A stretch of DNA of 64,000 nt from Elmis aenea (Eukaryota; Arthropoda; Insecta; Coleoptera; Elmidae). A program made the position numbers and the translations under genes. Of the stretch, positions 1 through 11,469 are shown piece by piece. The stretch spans positions 18,665,466 through 18,729,465 of the forward strand of contig OX393577.1 of the NCBI GenBank assembly GCA_947652605.1, written 5' to 3'. Numbering within the stretch: the first letter of the stretch is position 1; every line of letters starts with the position of its first letter. The notes under the pieces are model-generated. The model saw only the letters and a list, made by a program, of their open reading frames with translations, was not told the origin of the DNA and did not search any database.

Positions 1-194
1 TGTTTTAATACAGAAAAATATAGTGCGTTTTACAGGATTTATTATCAGGAGAAATGAATTAAGAGGGGACTATAATATATGACAAGTGAGTGTATTGAAT
101 AAATACCAAAAAAATTAACAAATATGACAGTTATAAGCTTCTTGAATTAATATTTCATTAAAAAAATTGCAGATCCATAATTAGTATTTACCGA
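1..194. other. Unassigned AT-rich flank
   Basis: No coding similarity, inverted repeat or tandem structure was recognised before the first fold-back element begins near position 195. Confidence 0.4.
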
Positions 195-558
195 GAGGTC
201 CAAACTCGATGGGATTACATGGTTATCTCACGTAATATTCAAGATAGAAAAACGGTTAAATTATCAAAAATATGCAGTTTTTTTGACAAAAACTCAACCT
301 TTTTCAAAAATATTCTATCATTTCCGGTTTTTGAGTTATTAGAATTTTATTTTCGATATTTACAACATTAACGGAAATATGACACATTATAAATTTGACA
401 AAAAACGAATAACTCAAAACCCGGATATGATAGAATATTTTTGAAAACTGTTATGTTTCTCTCAAAAAACTGCACATTTTTGATAATTTAACCGTTTCTC
501 TATCTTGAATATTAAGCGAAATACCCATGTAATCCCATTGTAATTGGACCACCCTGTA
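195..558. mobile_element. Fold-back MITE, TACAGGG family 1
   Basis: The interval is a long inverted repeat: about 197-345 matches the reverse complement of about 405-558 with scattered mismatches (shared blocks include GGGATTACATGG, AATATTCAAGATAGA and TTTTGAGTTATT). The right end is CCACCCTGTA, and the left end begins at GGTCC without the TACAGGGT cap, so it is slightly truncated. The loop is short and holds no coding frame. The same family recurs at 41970-42459. A frame of about 60 codons on the minus strand here is only arm sequence. Confidence 0.85.
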
Positions 559-689
559 CATCCCTCAAAATGTTCCAACTTAACACAAAACTTAGTTTCT
601 GAAACCATTCCAGTGATAAAATAAATGGGTTTGATAGAATGCGATAACAATTAACTGCTTACAAACATTTATGGACAGTTTGGCTCTTA

Positions 690-865
690 CTAAATGGTCA
701 ACAGGGAGTATTTTAGAGATTTACTACGATTTTTCCAAAGTATTCCATAAAAAGTTTTTATTGCACGTTATATTGGTGTCAGTGAAAATCTCATCGGTTT
801 TTTTTTATCCAGTCAATTAAGGTTTAAATGCAGTTGTCGATTATAAGTCTATTTATAACTCTAAA
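690..865 (+). pseudogene. LINE reverse-transcriptase relic (DFSKAF region)
   Basis: Translation gives YYDFSKVFH near 740, matching the DFSKAFD motif A of non-LTR reverse transcriptases. After one frameshift comes IGVSENLIGFFLSSQLRFK, matching the usual block between motifs A and B. The frame changes and there is no intact ORF. It lies 65 bp upstream of another LINE C-terminal piece in the same orientation, which may be the same copy with the centre deleted or a different element. Identity rests on motif reading only. Confidence 0.6.
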
Positions 866-929
866 AACACACCAGTGTTCGAAACTATTAGTTTTTTGTT
901 TGTAATTTTACGATGTGACAATTCTTATA

Positions 930-1425
930 AGCATAACTCAACTTAAATAATGTTTATAATTGCCGCAAGTGCTTTTATATCACTTTCAAATACCATTAAT
1001 TATTGTCAAAAAAGGATCTTTACCACATTAATTTTGCTGTTTAACTATTTTAAATTGAAATTGAAAAATATAAATATATCAAAGAAACAATTAGAACAAA
1101 CCCGAAGAAAAAGTTCAGAAAAACACTATAATGAAATTTCATTGGGTGATGTCTACTCCAACACTACTGCATGGCAATAAAACATGGACTATAACAAAAA
1201 AAAAATCATAAAACAGAATACAAAGCAGTGAAATAAGATGTTTAAGATCAATTTTGGGATATAGACTATCAGATAAAGAACGTAACAGCGCAATACGCAA
1301 CGAACTTAATAAAACACACAACAATGAAGAAAAAATAATACAATTTAGAACTGTGGAAGGAACACCTAAACAAAATGGACAACTCCAAGAATTAAAAAAA
1401 AGAGCGGGCTTAAAAATAGCTTAAA
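930..1425 (+). pseudogene. LINE C-terminal relic
   Basis: The frame around 1155-1320 reads PTLLHGNKTWTITKK, then IQSSEIRCLRSILGYRLSD and KERNSAIRNEL. This corresponds to the region downstream of the reverse transcriptase in many insect non-LTR elements (usual forms YGSETW, EMRFLR, DRIRNE.IR). After a frameshift near 1340 the trace continues as LWKEHLNKMDNS, the degenerate W..HL.RM block. Upstream, 1040-1080 resembles the thumb segment. Stops and shifts make it a pseudogene. Confidence 0.8.
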
Positions 1426-2251
1426 ACTTTATTTCTTTGGCGAACTTTGCGTTCACTTTTATTTCTAAACATATTCCTGTACTATAAAAATTAGTGCACA
1501 TGCATGTTTTTTCACGAATCTGCATGCAGCTCTTTTGAAATATACCTACCCTTAGTTTTCTTTTTAATTATGATTTAATAAACCCAGGTCATCAGTTCAT
1601 TTATACGTATATAACGATGAATATACTAAGTAGTGCTGCAAACTCATTTCGTCTCTATTAAAGTGGTATGTATGTTGGAAAACACGGTGCACTCAAATTT
1701 GAATTGCAAACTCGCAAGTTGTAGGCGTGCTAACCACATATTTTAGATTTAATGTGGAAATTCGCGGGAGAAAGCTATTAAATCCGGGACAACTGAAATT
1801 CGGCTCAACATAATGTACGGATTATATAATAACTCATTCAAGAGGTAGAAAACTGTCTCCTGCACAGTTTTAACCTTCATTTTGAGGGCAATAGCTGTTT
1901 AGTATTCAATGTGTTACAGCCAGTTTTAAGAATTTATTTGCCTTGTTAAAGATAATTGATAAATGTTTTCTCATGTTGACTTTTGGTGCATAAGTATTTT
2001 GCTAAATATGATTTCAAAAAACGTGAAATTTAATCGAATGCAAGTTGCGCTACGAGCGAAAACGCAATCAGTTTTACTACTAAACTAAATAAAAAGTATG
2101 TAATGCACTCGGTAACAAAATAAAACCCTTTTTACTACACTTACCTAGCTCAACAACAACCACTACAAAACACACTTTTGATCGGGTGCGAGGTTAAGTA
2201 TCATTGGAGCGAAATTTGTTTGGAAACCAAATATTCAGTGGTAATATAACG
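1426..2251. other. Unassigned intergenic or intronic DNA
   Basis: No gene or element was recognised. The motif CGAATGCAAGTTG near 2037 also occurs at the left end of the dispersed repeat that follows, so that repeat or a relative may begin here. Confidence 0.35.
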
Positions 2252-2902
2252 TGCAATGAAAATTATTATCGATAAATTTTGGTAAATATGCCCGAATGCA
2301 AGTTGAGCTGAAAAAAACGCGAGTGTACGACGTGCACGAGTGATTTTTTCTAATTCAACTTGCATGAGTGAAGATTTGTTAAAAATTATAGATTATTTAC
2401 AATGCACGAGTTATATTTTGTCAGAAAATTTCCTTCACCTAACCTACCTGTCAAATTAAATGTATGTTATGTCAAATTGTACAAGTACTGTCAGAGTGGT
2501 GCGTAAGAGGTGTGGTTTAATCTATATTAAAGTAACGCTACTGGTCACCGAAATTCGTCAAAAAATTATCAAAACCAAAATATATAATTCCCTCTCCAAA
2601 TTTATATTTTCGACCAACCACAAACTCAGATTTCTTAGAAACGACCAATAAACGCATGAACATTTGTTGATTGCGAAAAGTAAATTATTAGTGTATGATT
2701 AATGTTTATTGGTCGTTTCTAGGAAATCTGAGTTTGTTATTGGTCAAAAACGCAAATTTTACAGGAGGATCAACATCTGACAGGGGAATGTAAAATTATT
2801 ACCGTGTAATAATGCTTCTATTGCTAGTCTGTAGTCTCTAGAAGATTTAAGATTAGTGATTGGTTGAAAACGCAAATTTGTCAGGTGAAGGAAATTTTCT
2901 AA
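2252..2902 (+). repeat. Dispersed palindromic repeat, copy A
   Basis: This is one of three similar copies in the window (others at 8208-8822 and 33670-34200). It carries an outer inverted repeat (AGAAAATTTCCTTCACCTAA near 2421 against GGTGAAGGAAATTTTCT near 2885) and an inner one (AGAAACGACCAATAAACGC against its complement near 2704-2725), typical of a fold-back MITE. The left 150 bp contain a small palindrome around GAATGCAAGTTGAGCTG and CAACTTGCATGAG. No transposase is encoded and no clear target duplication was found. The superfamily is unknown. Confidence 0.75.
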
Positions 2903-5589
2903 GTAAATCACACGAGAACAAATATTGTTGTACAGATGTGCAGTGTTCTAACGGTGTCAATTAAAGGATAGAGAATGTCTAAAATTCTTAATTTTGCAAT
3001 TTGAAATCCCAAGTGTTCAAAATTGGCTATAATGTCTAGACTGGTGCCATTACCCTACTAATATTCTTTGAAAAACTTCAAGTTTTTTTCATATTATAGA
3101 ACTGTTTTAAATTGTTTTGTCAACAATAGAAATGCTTTTATCTACTTCTGGTTATAATTTTTTGTGACTCTAACGCATTATTATTTTTACCATATTAATA
3201 TTCCAAAACGTTTCATGAGGCTTATGTAAAACCCAAAATGTATACACGGATTAAGAGTGTGTACATTTATAAAAATTATTCATACGCACGTACTTTCGAA
3301 ACACAGCTAAGCTCCAAGGGTAGCGTTGCTAAAAGTTTTAGTCAACAGCATCCTCTAGAGACAATCTGTACAGAAGCACAAAAAGGCCGTGGACTTCACA
3401 CCATGCCGCGAATGTTTTGACGAACTGCAATTATTTTTTAAATTATCAGTTGAGTATGGCACATTAAATATGTTAACCATCATAAGTAGGGAAATACACT
3501 ACCTTAAAAATTGGGGTGAAGGTTTGGTTAGGTCAGCGAAATTTTCATGAGGATTTCACGTGGTGTAGATGTGAATTTCAATTACTTTACAAAATAATAT
3601 TAAATTCATTTGCTTTTGGTTTGGTTTTTCACATACCGCCTATATCTTCATCTTCTTTCCTTTTACTTTTCGTAACATATTATTCCAATTATTTTGCCAG
3701 AAGCTTCCTCCTGTTTTTCTGTCTTCATTCTCATGTGTTAACACGTTAACAGTAATCTCTTAACTATTATGCTCGTGTTATCACACCATACAATTAGCGT
3801 TTTTCGAACACTTTCACAGAGTCTCTTATTTCTTAGTTTCTTACATTTTGTAATTTTTGTATGCAGCAAATTCATGTATAAGAGTTAAAAGAACAACCTC
3901 AAAGTTTGTATTTTTTAATTTTAACTTTTTTTTTTTTTTTTCATACATAGGTACTTAATATTTTAAGAAAACATTATGGATAGATGGCATTTCTTTATCT
4001 AAGTTTCTGTGTTCATATTTTATAACTTCCTGTTCATTTTTTCACCTCGAGGACACCAAGTAAAGAAAATGTAAACCAAAATAAAATGTCCTGTGTGTAC
4101 TCATCATAAGAACGACGCTGTTGTTTTTAACCAAGGATCGACAAATCCTACGGGACACCAGCGTTTTCTTGTTGGATGGTATATCAGGGTTTTCTAGACG
4201 TACTAACAAAATTTTCCATTCTCAATATGAATATGTTGTAGAATTTAGATATAATATAAATTATATTTCAATTAGTAGCAGTCAATGTTTAAAATTATTG
4301 TAATTATAACATAAAATTAGTTGAAAAGTATATTTATATGGAATACTCTGATATTAGCAGAATTTTATTATATTTTTCTTCATAAAAAATTGGTTAGCTC
4401 ACGATATATTTATTTTATGTTTAAGCACAAAGTTATTAAAATACTTTTCATCAGAAATATTTTCTCAGTTTTCAATAAAATTTGAGTAAGTTTTAATTAA
4501 AAAAAAAAAAGAAAATACATCAAAAGTTTACAAAAGGTAAGATTAATTACATTGAGAGCATATTTTCTTCGAGGATTTATTAGATAAATGTCCATTGTTC
4601 CAGATTGATAAATCTTATAGCTTAAACATTGATTTAAATAAGTCTAAAAATATAGACCTGCATATATTTTGTTTTTTTTGTATAAAACTAAACAAAACTC
4701 TAACGATTGAACGGACACTATCGAAAAATCTATTAATAAATTCTTTCCATTGTTAATATCTCTAGAGTTTTCTTTCGTAATACATGACATGACAGTTTTT
4801 GTGCTATTGCCTCTCCTGAATTCAGAATGAGTAGAGAAAACACTTAAAAACAAGACAAATATACGTACTTACGTTGTTTCAATCATTCTTCTTAAAAACC
4901 CTTTGCGAAAATTGTACATGCTATCAATAATCTATTGTTAGCCCATTGTTATTGCTTTTTAACAAGTTTTTTTATTATCGATGATGTAACCTTCCAAAAT
5001 TAGTTTCGATTTACTCTTTATACTTTATACGATAAAACTGAAAAGTTGTTTCGTGAAGTTAAAGAAATGCTTTTGAAGTACCTCTAAATCGACAAATGAA
5101 CATTAAAAACACTTTTTGATACCGAATTTAATGTTGGAACCGAAGTTCCAGCCATAAAACGTACAAGTAATTTATAAGCGTCGAGGACCGTTGAAGATAT
5201 TACAGAAATAAGCTTCATGATTAAACTTTTTTCGGATTAATAACACACGTGGGTGACTTAAGCCCCACGGACTGTATCTTGGTGAGCTAGATTTTTATCC
5301 ATGGGGTTCATTAATGATTTTTATCAGGAGGGTCATTTTAAATAATTGGTTTTAGAATGTACGCAGAATAACGAAGTTTTTAGAAAATTTGAAATGCTTC
5401 TATTCGAATTGGAACATTAAGAACGCAAATGAAGTATTTGGGTATACAAACTAAGGTTTTATTAATAGTTAAATATATAATATAAATGTAATATACCTAC
5501 GGGGGGAGGATTGACATGAAAACCACAAATGTGTTAAATAAGGCTTAGCAGATCGGTGTGGTTATGTGGTACGGTGGTCTCTGAAGTGT
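2903..5589. other. Unassigned AT-rich DNA
   Basis: Nothing convincing was found in about 2.7 kb: short A/T homopolymer runs (3930-3945, 4500-4510) and small unsupported ORFs. No transposon motifs, splice-bounded frames or tandem arrays were recognised. Confidence 0.35.
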
Positions 5590-5994
5590 GGCGGTGCTGC
5601 AGATGCTAAAAGATCTAGCAAGTAAAAGTGTGCACGAAAGACCGAGGTAGAATTGGCCGAAATGCTTCCTATGTACCTACTCACCTGAAACTCGCAATTG
5701 TTTTGTTTTGCTTCAAGATGATAATGCACGTCGTCGTTCCCCACGTAGGACGGTCCACGATCTCCGAACTGTATGTTTGCCTTATCGAACTTATTCGCTC
5801 GACCCAGCATCTTCGATTTTCACATTTTTCAACGAGCATATTGGTGGTATTTAATTTCGAAACAAGAAAGCGGTTCATGTTTGATTGCACACACGTCCGA
5901 AAGAGTTTTATTTTTTATTTTTACAGACCATTTACATTTAGTGAACCGCTGAGGCAAATGTATTGTCCTCAAGGATGATAACGTTAAAAAATAA
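5590..5994 (+). pseudogene. Mariner transposase C-terminal relic
   Basis: Translation near 5712-5790 reads LQDDNARRRSPR, the HDNARPH catalytic block of mariner transposases. It is followed by LPYRTYSLDPASS, the HPPYSPDLAPSD block, which supplies the third acidic residue, and then EHIGG. At 5941-5994 the frame V-N-R-stop-G-K-C-I-V-L-K-D-D-N-V-K-K-stop matches the usual C-terminus (RW.KCI..KGDYVEK) with the conserved Trp codon turned into TGA. The N-terminal half is absent. The frame is broken in several places, so it is inactive. A fold-back element begins 9 bp after the stop codon. Confidence 0.85.
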
Positions 5995-6598
5995 ACAACA
6001 TGTACAGGGTGGCAAATTTCGATGTGTTAATAGTAAATCTCGGTAACTATAAGAGTTATGGAAAAACGGACCTTCGTTACTCGATCTCTTTTTTAGAGAA
6101 AAAGTTTATGGTGAACACTAACATTGGTTATCGTCTTTTGTTTCCGAATTATCGGCGATAACTCGATTTTTCTACTTTTCGTGACTATACCTCACTTGTT
6201 TATGAAAATAAACAAAAATAGTGTTGACGTTCTACAGGCACTTTTTTTGATAAGGATGCAGTGGCGTAAACATTTTTTCAAAAGAAAATTGAAATTCGAG
6301 TTGTGACATAAAGTTGTATTTTTTTTAATGGAACTTATAGTTCGCTGTGGCATCACATAAAGAGGATTTTTTTCCTATTTCAAAAATATATATCACGTGG
6401 GGTCGATTTATTATTTTTTCTTACATTATAGCAAAAATTAGGTAATTTCTTATATTTTATTTTGCGTTTAGTAGTAGGCTTACGAGTATGTTTAAGAATA
6501 TAACTGGTAAAACAACAGTCATTCTGTAACGATAATTTGACAGATATAATTACGTTTAATTGTTGATTGTTTATATTTTTGTACCTCAAAAACACGAA

Positions 6599-6700
6599 AT
6601 GGTTTACGAATATTACGAAAAGTATAAGTTAAAATATTTTATTCAAAGTAATAATAATTTTAAAGCTGCAAGTGAAATATTTTTTAATCGTTACCCATAA
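6599..6700 (+). pseudogene. HTH domain start (DUF4817-like), left arm copy
   Basis: From the ATG at 6599 the frame reads to a stop just after NFKAASEIFFNRYP. The pattern N...AA...Y/F..RYP matches the middle of the DUF4817-type helix-turn-helix that begins some insect Tc1/mariner-like transposases. The copy ends where the palindrome arm ends, and a second, longer copy lies on the opposite strand at 6711-6877. It cannot make a functional protein. Confidence 0.65.
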
Positions 6701-6710
6701 TGAAGAAGAA

Positions 6711-6877
6711 ATGACCCACAATTAATGATATTTTGTTTTAATCTTGAAAAAATAGATTTATTAGGTGCCTTCTTTCTGGGTAACGATTAAAACAAGTTTC
6801 ACTTGCAGCTTCTGAATTATTATTACTTTGAATAAAACATTCTAACATATATACTTTTCGTAATATTCGTAAACCAT
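6711..6877 (-). pseudogene. HTH domain start (DUF4817-like), right arm copy
   Basis: Reading leftward from the ATG at 6877, and allowing frameshifts, the trace contains NSEAASETCFNRYPERRH and then FSRLKQNIINCGSF. This is the complete signature of the DUF4817-type helix-turn-helix: A...Y..RYP.RRHP....F.RL...L...GSF. One stop near 6845 and a one-base insertion near 6740 break it. The family assignment is from memory of the motif. The role in sequence recognition by the transposase is inferred. Confidence 0.7.
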
Positions 6878-7236
6878 TTCGTGTTTTTGAGGTACAAAAA
6901 TTTAAACAATCAACAATTAAACGTAATTATTTCTGTCGAACTATCGTTAAAACAACATAATGACAGTTTGTTTTACCAATTATATTCCTAATGACATAAG
7001 CCTATTACTAAAAACAAAGTAAAATATGAAAAATTACCTAATTTTTGCTTTAACGTAAGAAAAATTAATAAATCGACCCCACATGATATATATATTATTG
7101 GAATTAGAAAAAATCCTCTTTCTCGTAATGCCACAGCCAACTATGGGTTCCACTAAAAAAATACAACTTTATGTCACAACTCGAAATTTTTGAAAAATTG
7201 TCTATGCCACTGCGTTCTTATCAAAAAAAGTGCTTG

Positions 7237-8207
7237 TAAATAGTGATAATCGGTGATAAAAAAATGTGCTCTAAGCAACATTAAACGCAAAGCCTTCTTA
7301 TTTATTTTTGTTGTAATAAATCTCAATGCCTTATCTCTTAAAATAAAGTAATAAGGTTGAACTGTTTAATTTGAAATCTTCGCAAGTGTTTTTTTTATGG
7401 GTTACAGTTGATACAACGTAATCGATTACAATTTCAGTTGTATAAGATACGTTTAATAAAACTGAGTTCCCGAAATGTATTATTCAGACCCTGAAAAACT
7501 TCGTGCTCCTAGCCAGTTACCTCAAACTGGCATAAAATATCAACAGGATATCGGATAAACACAAATCTCCAAACACTACCGTTTCGGATGTTGATATAAT
7601 TCGATATTATCTTAACGACGAAAGTTCAGGAGAGCAAAGAAGAATTGCAAGTGAAACAAAAGTCGCGGCTAGAAGAAAAATCACAAAGCCGAAGATAAAT
7701 TTGTTCACCTGAGATCGAGGCCGACAGCAGCATCACCGCAAACGCCAGCCGTTTCGCTTCTATCGCGTTGACCAACCCCGTGTGACGAATCGGAAGATCA
7801 GTGATATAGCGGAGAGGACGCCACATGCGCTTGATTTATGGCCAACAAGCCTCGCGTTTGTTGTAAATAAAAACTTCCTCTAAGAAAACAGTTTTTGACG
7901 TGCGGTTCCTGCAGTTCACCCGTTAGTAAGTCACCATCAAAAAGTTGATTTAGTAACAGTGGATGGAATATTAAACCGATTTATCTGTTGAATTCGTTTA
8001 ATGGTTGCTATAGCCACGATAATACATCAGCTCAGCGTCAACATCGGCTTCAGCACATAACTAATGATGTTTGTGAAAATCCTGTCGTGTGTACTTGTTG
8101 CAGTGATTTATTAAATGAAAAGAGAATATATGAGCCATCATTTGTTAACAATGTTTGATTTAAATAAGAAAATGATTAATAATTATAATTATCAGTAATA
8201 ATACAAT
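7237..8207. other. Mostly unassigned, with a GC-rich island
   Basis: AT-rich flanks surround a distinctly GC- and CpG-richer island at about 7620-7830, which contains the candidate minus-strand exon listed separately. Nothing else was recognised. Confidence 0.35.
7709..7826 (-). CDS. Candidate first coding exon, unknown gene
   Basis: On the minus strand an ATG at 7826 opens a frame of 39 codons plus one base, ending at a good splice donor (ATCTCAG followed by GTGAAC at 7708). The segment is much richer in GC and CpG than its surroundings. The end of the peptide, LAFAVMLLSASIS, is hydrophobic and could be a signal or membrane segment. An in-frame TAA lies 12 bases upstream of the ATG, so this would be a first coding exon. 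No family is recognised and no partner exon was found, so it may be a chance frame. Confidence 0.25.
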
Positions 8208-8822
8208 AAGTGCATTGAAAATTATCAATAATTTTTGGTAAACATATCCGAATGCAAGTTGAGCTGAAGTGCACGAGTGATTTTTTCTTATTCGACTTGC
8301 ATGAGTGAAGGGTTGTCAAAAATTGTAGATTATTTGTAATGCACGAGTTATATTTTGTCAGAAAATTTCCTTCACTTAACCTACCTGTCATATTATGTTA
8401 TGTCAAATTTTACAAGTACTATCAGAATGGCGCGTCAGGGGTGTGGTTTAATCTATATTAAAGTAACGCTACTGGTCGCCGAAACTTGTCAAAAAATTAT
8501 CAAGACCAAAATATTTAATTCCCTCTCCAAATTTATATTTTCGACCTATCACAAAGTCAGATTTATTAGAAACGACCAATAAACGCATAAAAATCTGTTA
8601 ATTGTGAAAAGGATATTATGTATGATTATGTTTATTGGTCGTTTCTAGGAAATCTGAGTTTGTTATTGGTTGAAAACGCAAATTTGACAGGAGAATCAAC
8701 ATCTAACAGGGAAATGTAAAATTATTACCTACCGTGTAATAATGCTCTTATTGGTAGTCTCTAGAAGATTTAAGATTAGTGATTGGTTAAAAACGCAAAT
8801 TTGACAGGTGAAAGAAAAATTT
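8208..8822 (+). repeat. Dispersed palindromic repeat, copy B
   Basis: Second copy of the repeat at 2252-2902, in the same orientation and nearly the same length. It has the same outer (CAGAAAATTTCCTTCAC against GGTGAAAGAAAAATTTCT) and inner palindromes. Divergence is mostly point changes plus a shorter left palindrome. No coding role. Confidence 0.75.
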
Positions 8823-8944
8823 CTTTGTAAATATCAAAGACAGCATAAAAGACAATACTTCGAAGGATGGTGGGCCAACATTTTTTTTTCAGAATTGCCA
8901 ATCGCAACTGTAATAAAATTTACTTGTTTTATGGGTACATATAT

Positions 8945-9500
8945 ATAATTTAGCTCTGCGAGCCAAGTTGGCCCATGGCTTGTTTGATAACTTTCTTCCA
9001 TCCTTCTCTATCGCTGGCCTTCCTTCTCCATCCAGTAATTTTTAACGTTTCTAAATCTCTCTCCACTTCCGTCCTCCATCTTGCTTTGGGTCGTCCCCTT
9101 CTCTTCCTTCCCCCTAGCGTGTTTATCATTCCATTTTCGGCATTCTTGTACTCTCCATTCTTTCTGTATGTCCCAGCCACCTTAGCCTTTGTACTTTTAT
9201 AACCCCAATGATACTTGTTTCTTTGTATAGTTCTTTTAATTCATCGTTTGTTCTTCTTATCCACCGATCTCCAATTCTCTTTCCGCCAAATATTTTTCTT
9301 AGCACCTTCCTTTCCCACACTTCTAGTCTTGTTTGTTCTGTTTTGTTTAGCGTCCATGTTTCGCACGCGTACGTCACTATTGGTCTTATAGTAGTGTGGT
9401 ATATTTTGATCTTTGCTTTTCTAGAAATATTTTTATTTCTCAGAACTCTGTTTAGTGCTCCCAAACATCGGTTTCCAGCCATTATTCTTGGGTACATACT
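8945..9500 (-). pseudogene. LINE 3' end (type B), 5'-truncated
   Basis: From about 9497 leftward the frame contains AGNRCLGALNRVLRNK, KIYHTTIRPIVTYACETWTL, RKIFGG and RLRWLGHTERM, the standard C-terminal region of insect non-LTR elements. A frameshift near 9150 moves to a second frame with GGRKRRGRPKARW and a terminal GQLGSQS with stop at about 8950. A short TA-repeat tail (8938-8948) follows, as is common for these elements. Abrupt loss upstream of 9497 is typical 5' truncation. It is the best preserved LINE piece here. Confidence 0.88.
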
Positions 9501-9654
9501 TTACTTAATATTATTTTTTCACAAAGCTTCCTTCTTAAGCAACACATCTTCCTCCTTTGCTAGGAATATTGAATACCGGTCGCGTAAAGGTCTTTTTCTG
9601 CGTCCGTCCAGAAAATCAGTTGTTACCGATCAATGTTTAGGCTGCAAAATATAT

Positions 9655-9754
9655 CTTTACTGGCTTAGGCCTAAAAGTAACTGATTGCTATGGTAATGAG
9701 TTGTCTTTCCTGGCCTAGGCCGGAAAGTGACTGGTTGCCATGGTGATGAGTTGT
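9655..9754 (+). repeat. Tandem pair of 50-bp palindromic units
   Basis: Two adjacent 50-bp units (9655-9704 and 9705-9754) share CTTT.CTGGC.TAGGCC..AAAGT.ACTG.TTGC.ATGGT.ATGAGTTGT with about ten differences. Each unit has a GGCCTAGGCC-like palindrome near its start. The surrounding stretch, 9560-10170, is GC-richer than average and holds further short inverted matches. It may be the end of an unidentified mobile element. Confidence 0.7.
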
Positions 9755-10027
9755 TTTGTTGATTTGCGCTGTCAAACAAGCGTCATTATACCACCAAGCG
9801 AGTTTTCACCTGCAGTTTGTTTAGTTATTGTTTAATTATGGATCGTGAGGATAGTGATTTTGGTGTCATTGGAGGGCGCAGAAAATTATTGTACGGAACA
9901 TACCCGTAAAGTGTCTTTACTGGACTCTTATGCTTTCAGGACTCGCCTACGACTCGTCCCAAAATTGTCAAATCATCCAGTAAAGTACCACTTTCCGGTC
10001 TTTTTACGTAATAGTTATTTATGTATC

Positions 10028-10106
10028 GAGGCCAAAACGTGTAACTTTTTCGGCCGCGTCTGGTTTGCAAACAGGCAAGGACGAAAAAGTACGCTTTGGC
10101 CGAGGT
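10028..10106. repeat. Short inverted repeat
   Basis: GAGGCCAAAACGTGTAACTT at 10028 onward matches the reverse complement of GTACGCTTTGGCCGAG near 10090-10105, with a shared TTTTTCG next to the loop. It forms a stem of about 23 bp with a loop of about 25 bp. It belongs to the same GC-richer island as the 50-bp tandem pair. Confidence 0.5.
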
Positions 10107-11469
10107 GCATATTAAATTTTTTGTGCGATCGAATTAAAAACAATTTAAATTTTTAGTATTTTTCAAAAATATAGGTTAGAAACTACGTGACATTCTGTCA
10201 CTGACAGATGACGGCATATGCTGTTAGTGGTGGAAACGCACTGACTTTTTGATTATCAAAGGTTTCCTCTGCACACATTACCTCAGTAAGTCAGGACTGG
10301 AGTGGATTTATTTCTAATAAATTTTCTATTTTAATTTCCTTATGTGCTTTATTTACAATAATACTCGCAATAACATAATAACATATGTTTCTGTTTTTAA
10401 AACTTTGGGAGCGACTTGATCGTTAAGAAATAACAACCTTACAAAAATAAATTTTTGAAAGCAATTAATTTAAAATTTGATGTATTGTATTTACTTGAAT
10501 ATTTACGAGGATCTTTTTAAATGAACAAAATAGTTTTCGAATCGTGAAACAATGCAGTAAAAAACAGTATAAAACAGAGAAATTAATAACAAAAACTTTT
10601 GTAGCAGCCATACTTGGCTAACTGATCACAAAATGAAAGTCAGTAATTAAACAAGACGTATAACAATTATCATTCCAACACTGACACAGTGAAACAACTT
10701 TTACACACAAATTCTAAAGTTGACTTTGGTAATTATTTCAGTATTATTAAAAGCGTCTAATGAAGAATCATTAAACATTGTTTTAAATTTAAGCAAGTTC
10801 TTAAAGTTCCAGAAAAGTTCTTATATTACATTGAATAAACGAGGGGCGTTTCAACTGACAGTTTGATTGATAATGCTAATGCATTAAAACATTGGCGAAA
10901 TTATCCAAATTGCAATAAAGTTACGCGTTGCCATAAATCAAGAGTGCTTGAATATTTATAGTGACGATTAGCTATTGTTTCGGAATTTTGTATCTTTCTA
11001 TTTATATCAAGTACGTTCGTGTTGGTTTTGTTTTGAAAGTAATTAATTAGTAAATCTACTAGATTCTAAAACGTTAAATTTTTAAAAATGAATTGTTACG
11101 TAAACGGAGATGCCATTGGGTCGTAGTTTATTTTTTGTTTGGTTAAAATTCTGTCCGTTTGAAAATTCTTTTCGAGATAAAACAGAGCATAGTTAAAATT
11201 TTAAATTCCTGTACAGCTTTGTAGTCAACGCGTGCTGTCACACGGCTTTGCTTGTTTTTTGAAACTGGTTTAATTTCACGTTTTGTCGTTGTTTTGTTTT
11301 TTGTGTTATGCAGGTAAAATGTTTGACACTTTTTTAATTTTCTATTTGTGAGATATTATTATAACTCTATTTACTTTGTCGATATAATCTGACTTGTTTT
11401 TAAATATATATCTGCAATCCTGTACAACAATCACCGTGTTTCGCAGCCTATTTTCCATTGCTTGTGTGG
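10107..11469. other. Unassigned AT-rich DNA
   Basis: No gene or named element was recognised. A small palindrome CTGTCACTGACAG lies near 10195 and polyadenylation-like AATAAA-type motifs near 10320. These are not enough to call an LTR. Confidence 0.3.

Larger units (their letters stand above)
6003..7236. mobile_element. Fold-back transposon derivative with duplicated HTH start
   Basis: Begins with TACAGGGTGG. A long inverted repeat joins about 6232-6702 to about 6777-7236 (shared blocks include CACTTTTTTTGATAAG, GAGTTGTGACATAAAG, GGTTTACGAATATTACG and GCTGCAAGTGAAA). The first 230 bp have no counterpart on the right, so the right end is truncated and no TA duplication can be scored. Both arms contain the start of a transposase-like helix-turn-helix gene reading toward the centre. 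The structure is best explained as a head-to-head duplication of the 5' end of an autonomous element. It directly abuts a mariner relic. Confidence 0.85.

Noticed and set aside
2460..2651. 63-codon ORF open in all three copies of the dispersed repeat (also 8355-8582 and 33770-33961)
   Set aside because: Differences between copies A and C are mostly amino-acid changing, as expected without selection, and the C-terminal part is palindrome arm. Shared openness reflects common descent.
5628..5978. 116-codon plus-strand ORF and overlapping minus-strand ORFs
   Set aside because: They overlap the mariner relic in a different frame; the mariner motifs explain the sequence.
9208..9684. 158-codon plus-strand ORF, the longest in the window
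   Set aside because: It is antisense to the well-conserved LINE C-terminal coding sequence at 8945-9500.
10190..10430. Possible LTR with a primer-binding-like TGGGAGCGACTTGAT
   Set aside because: No second LTR, no gag/pol and no match of the site to a known tRNA end that I could confirm.
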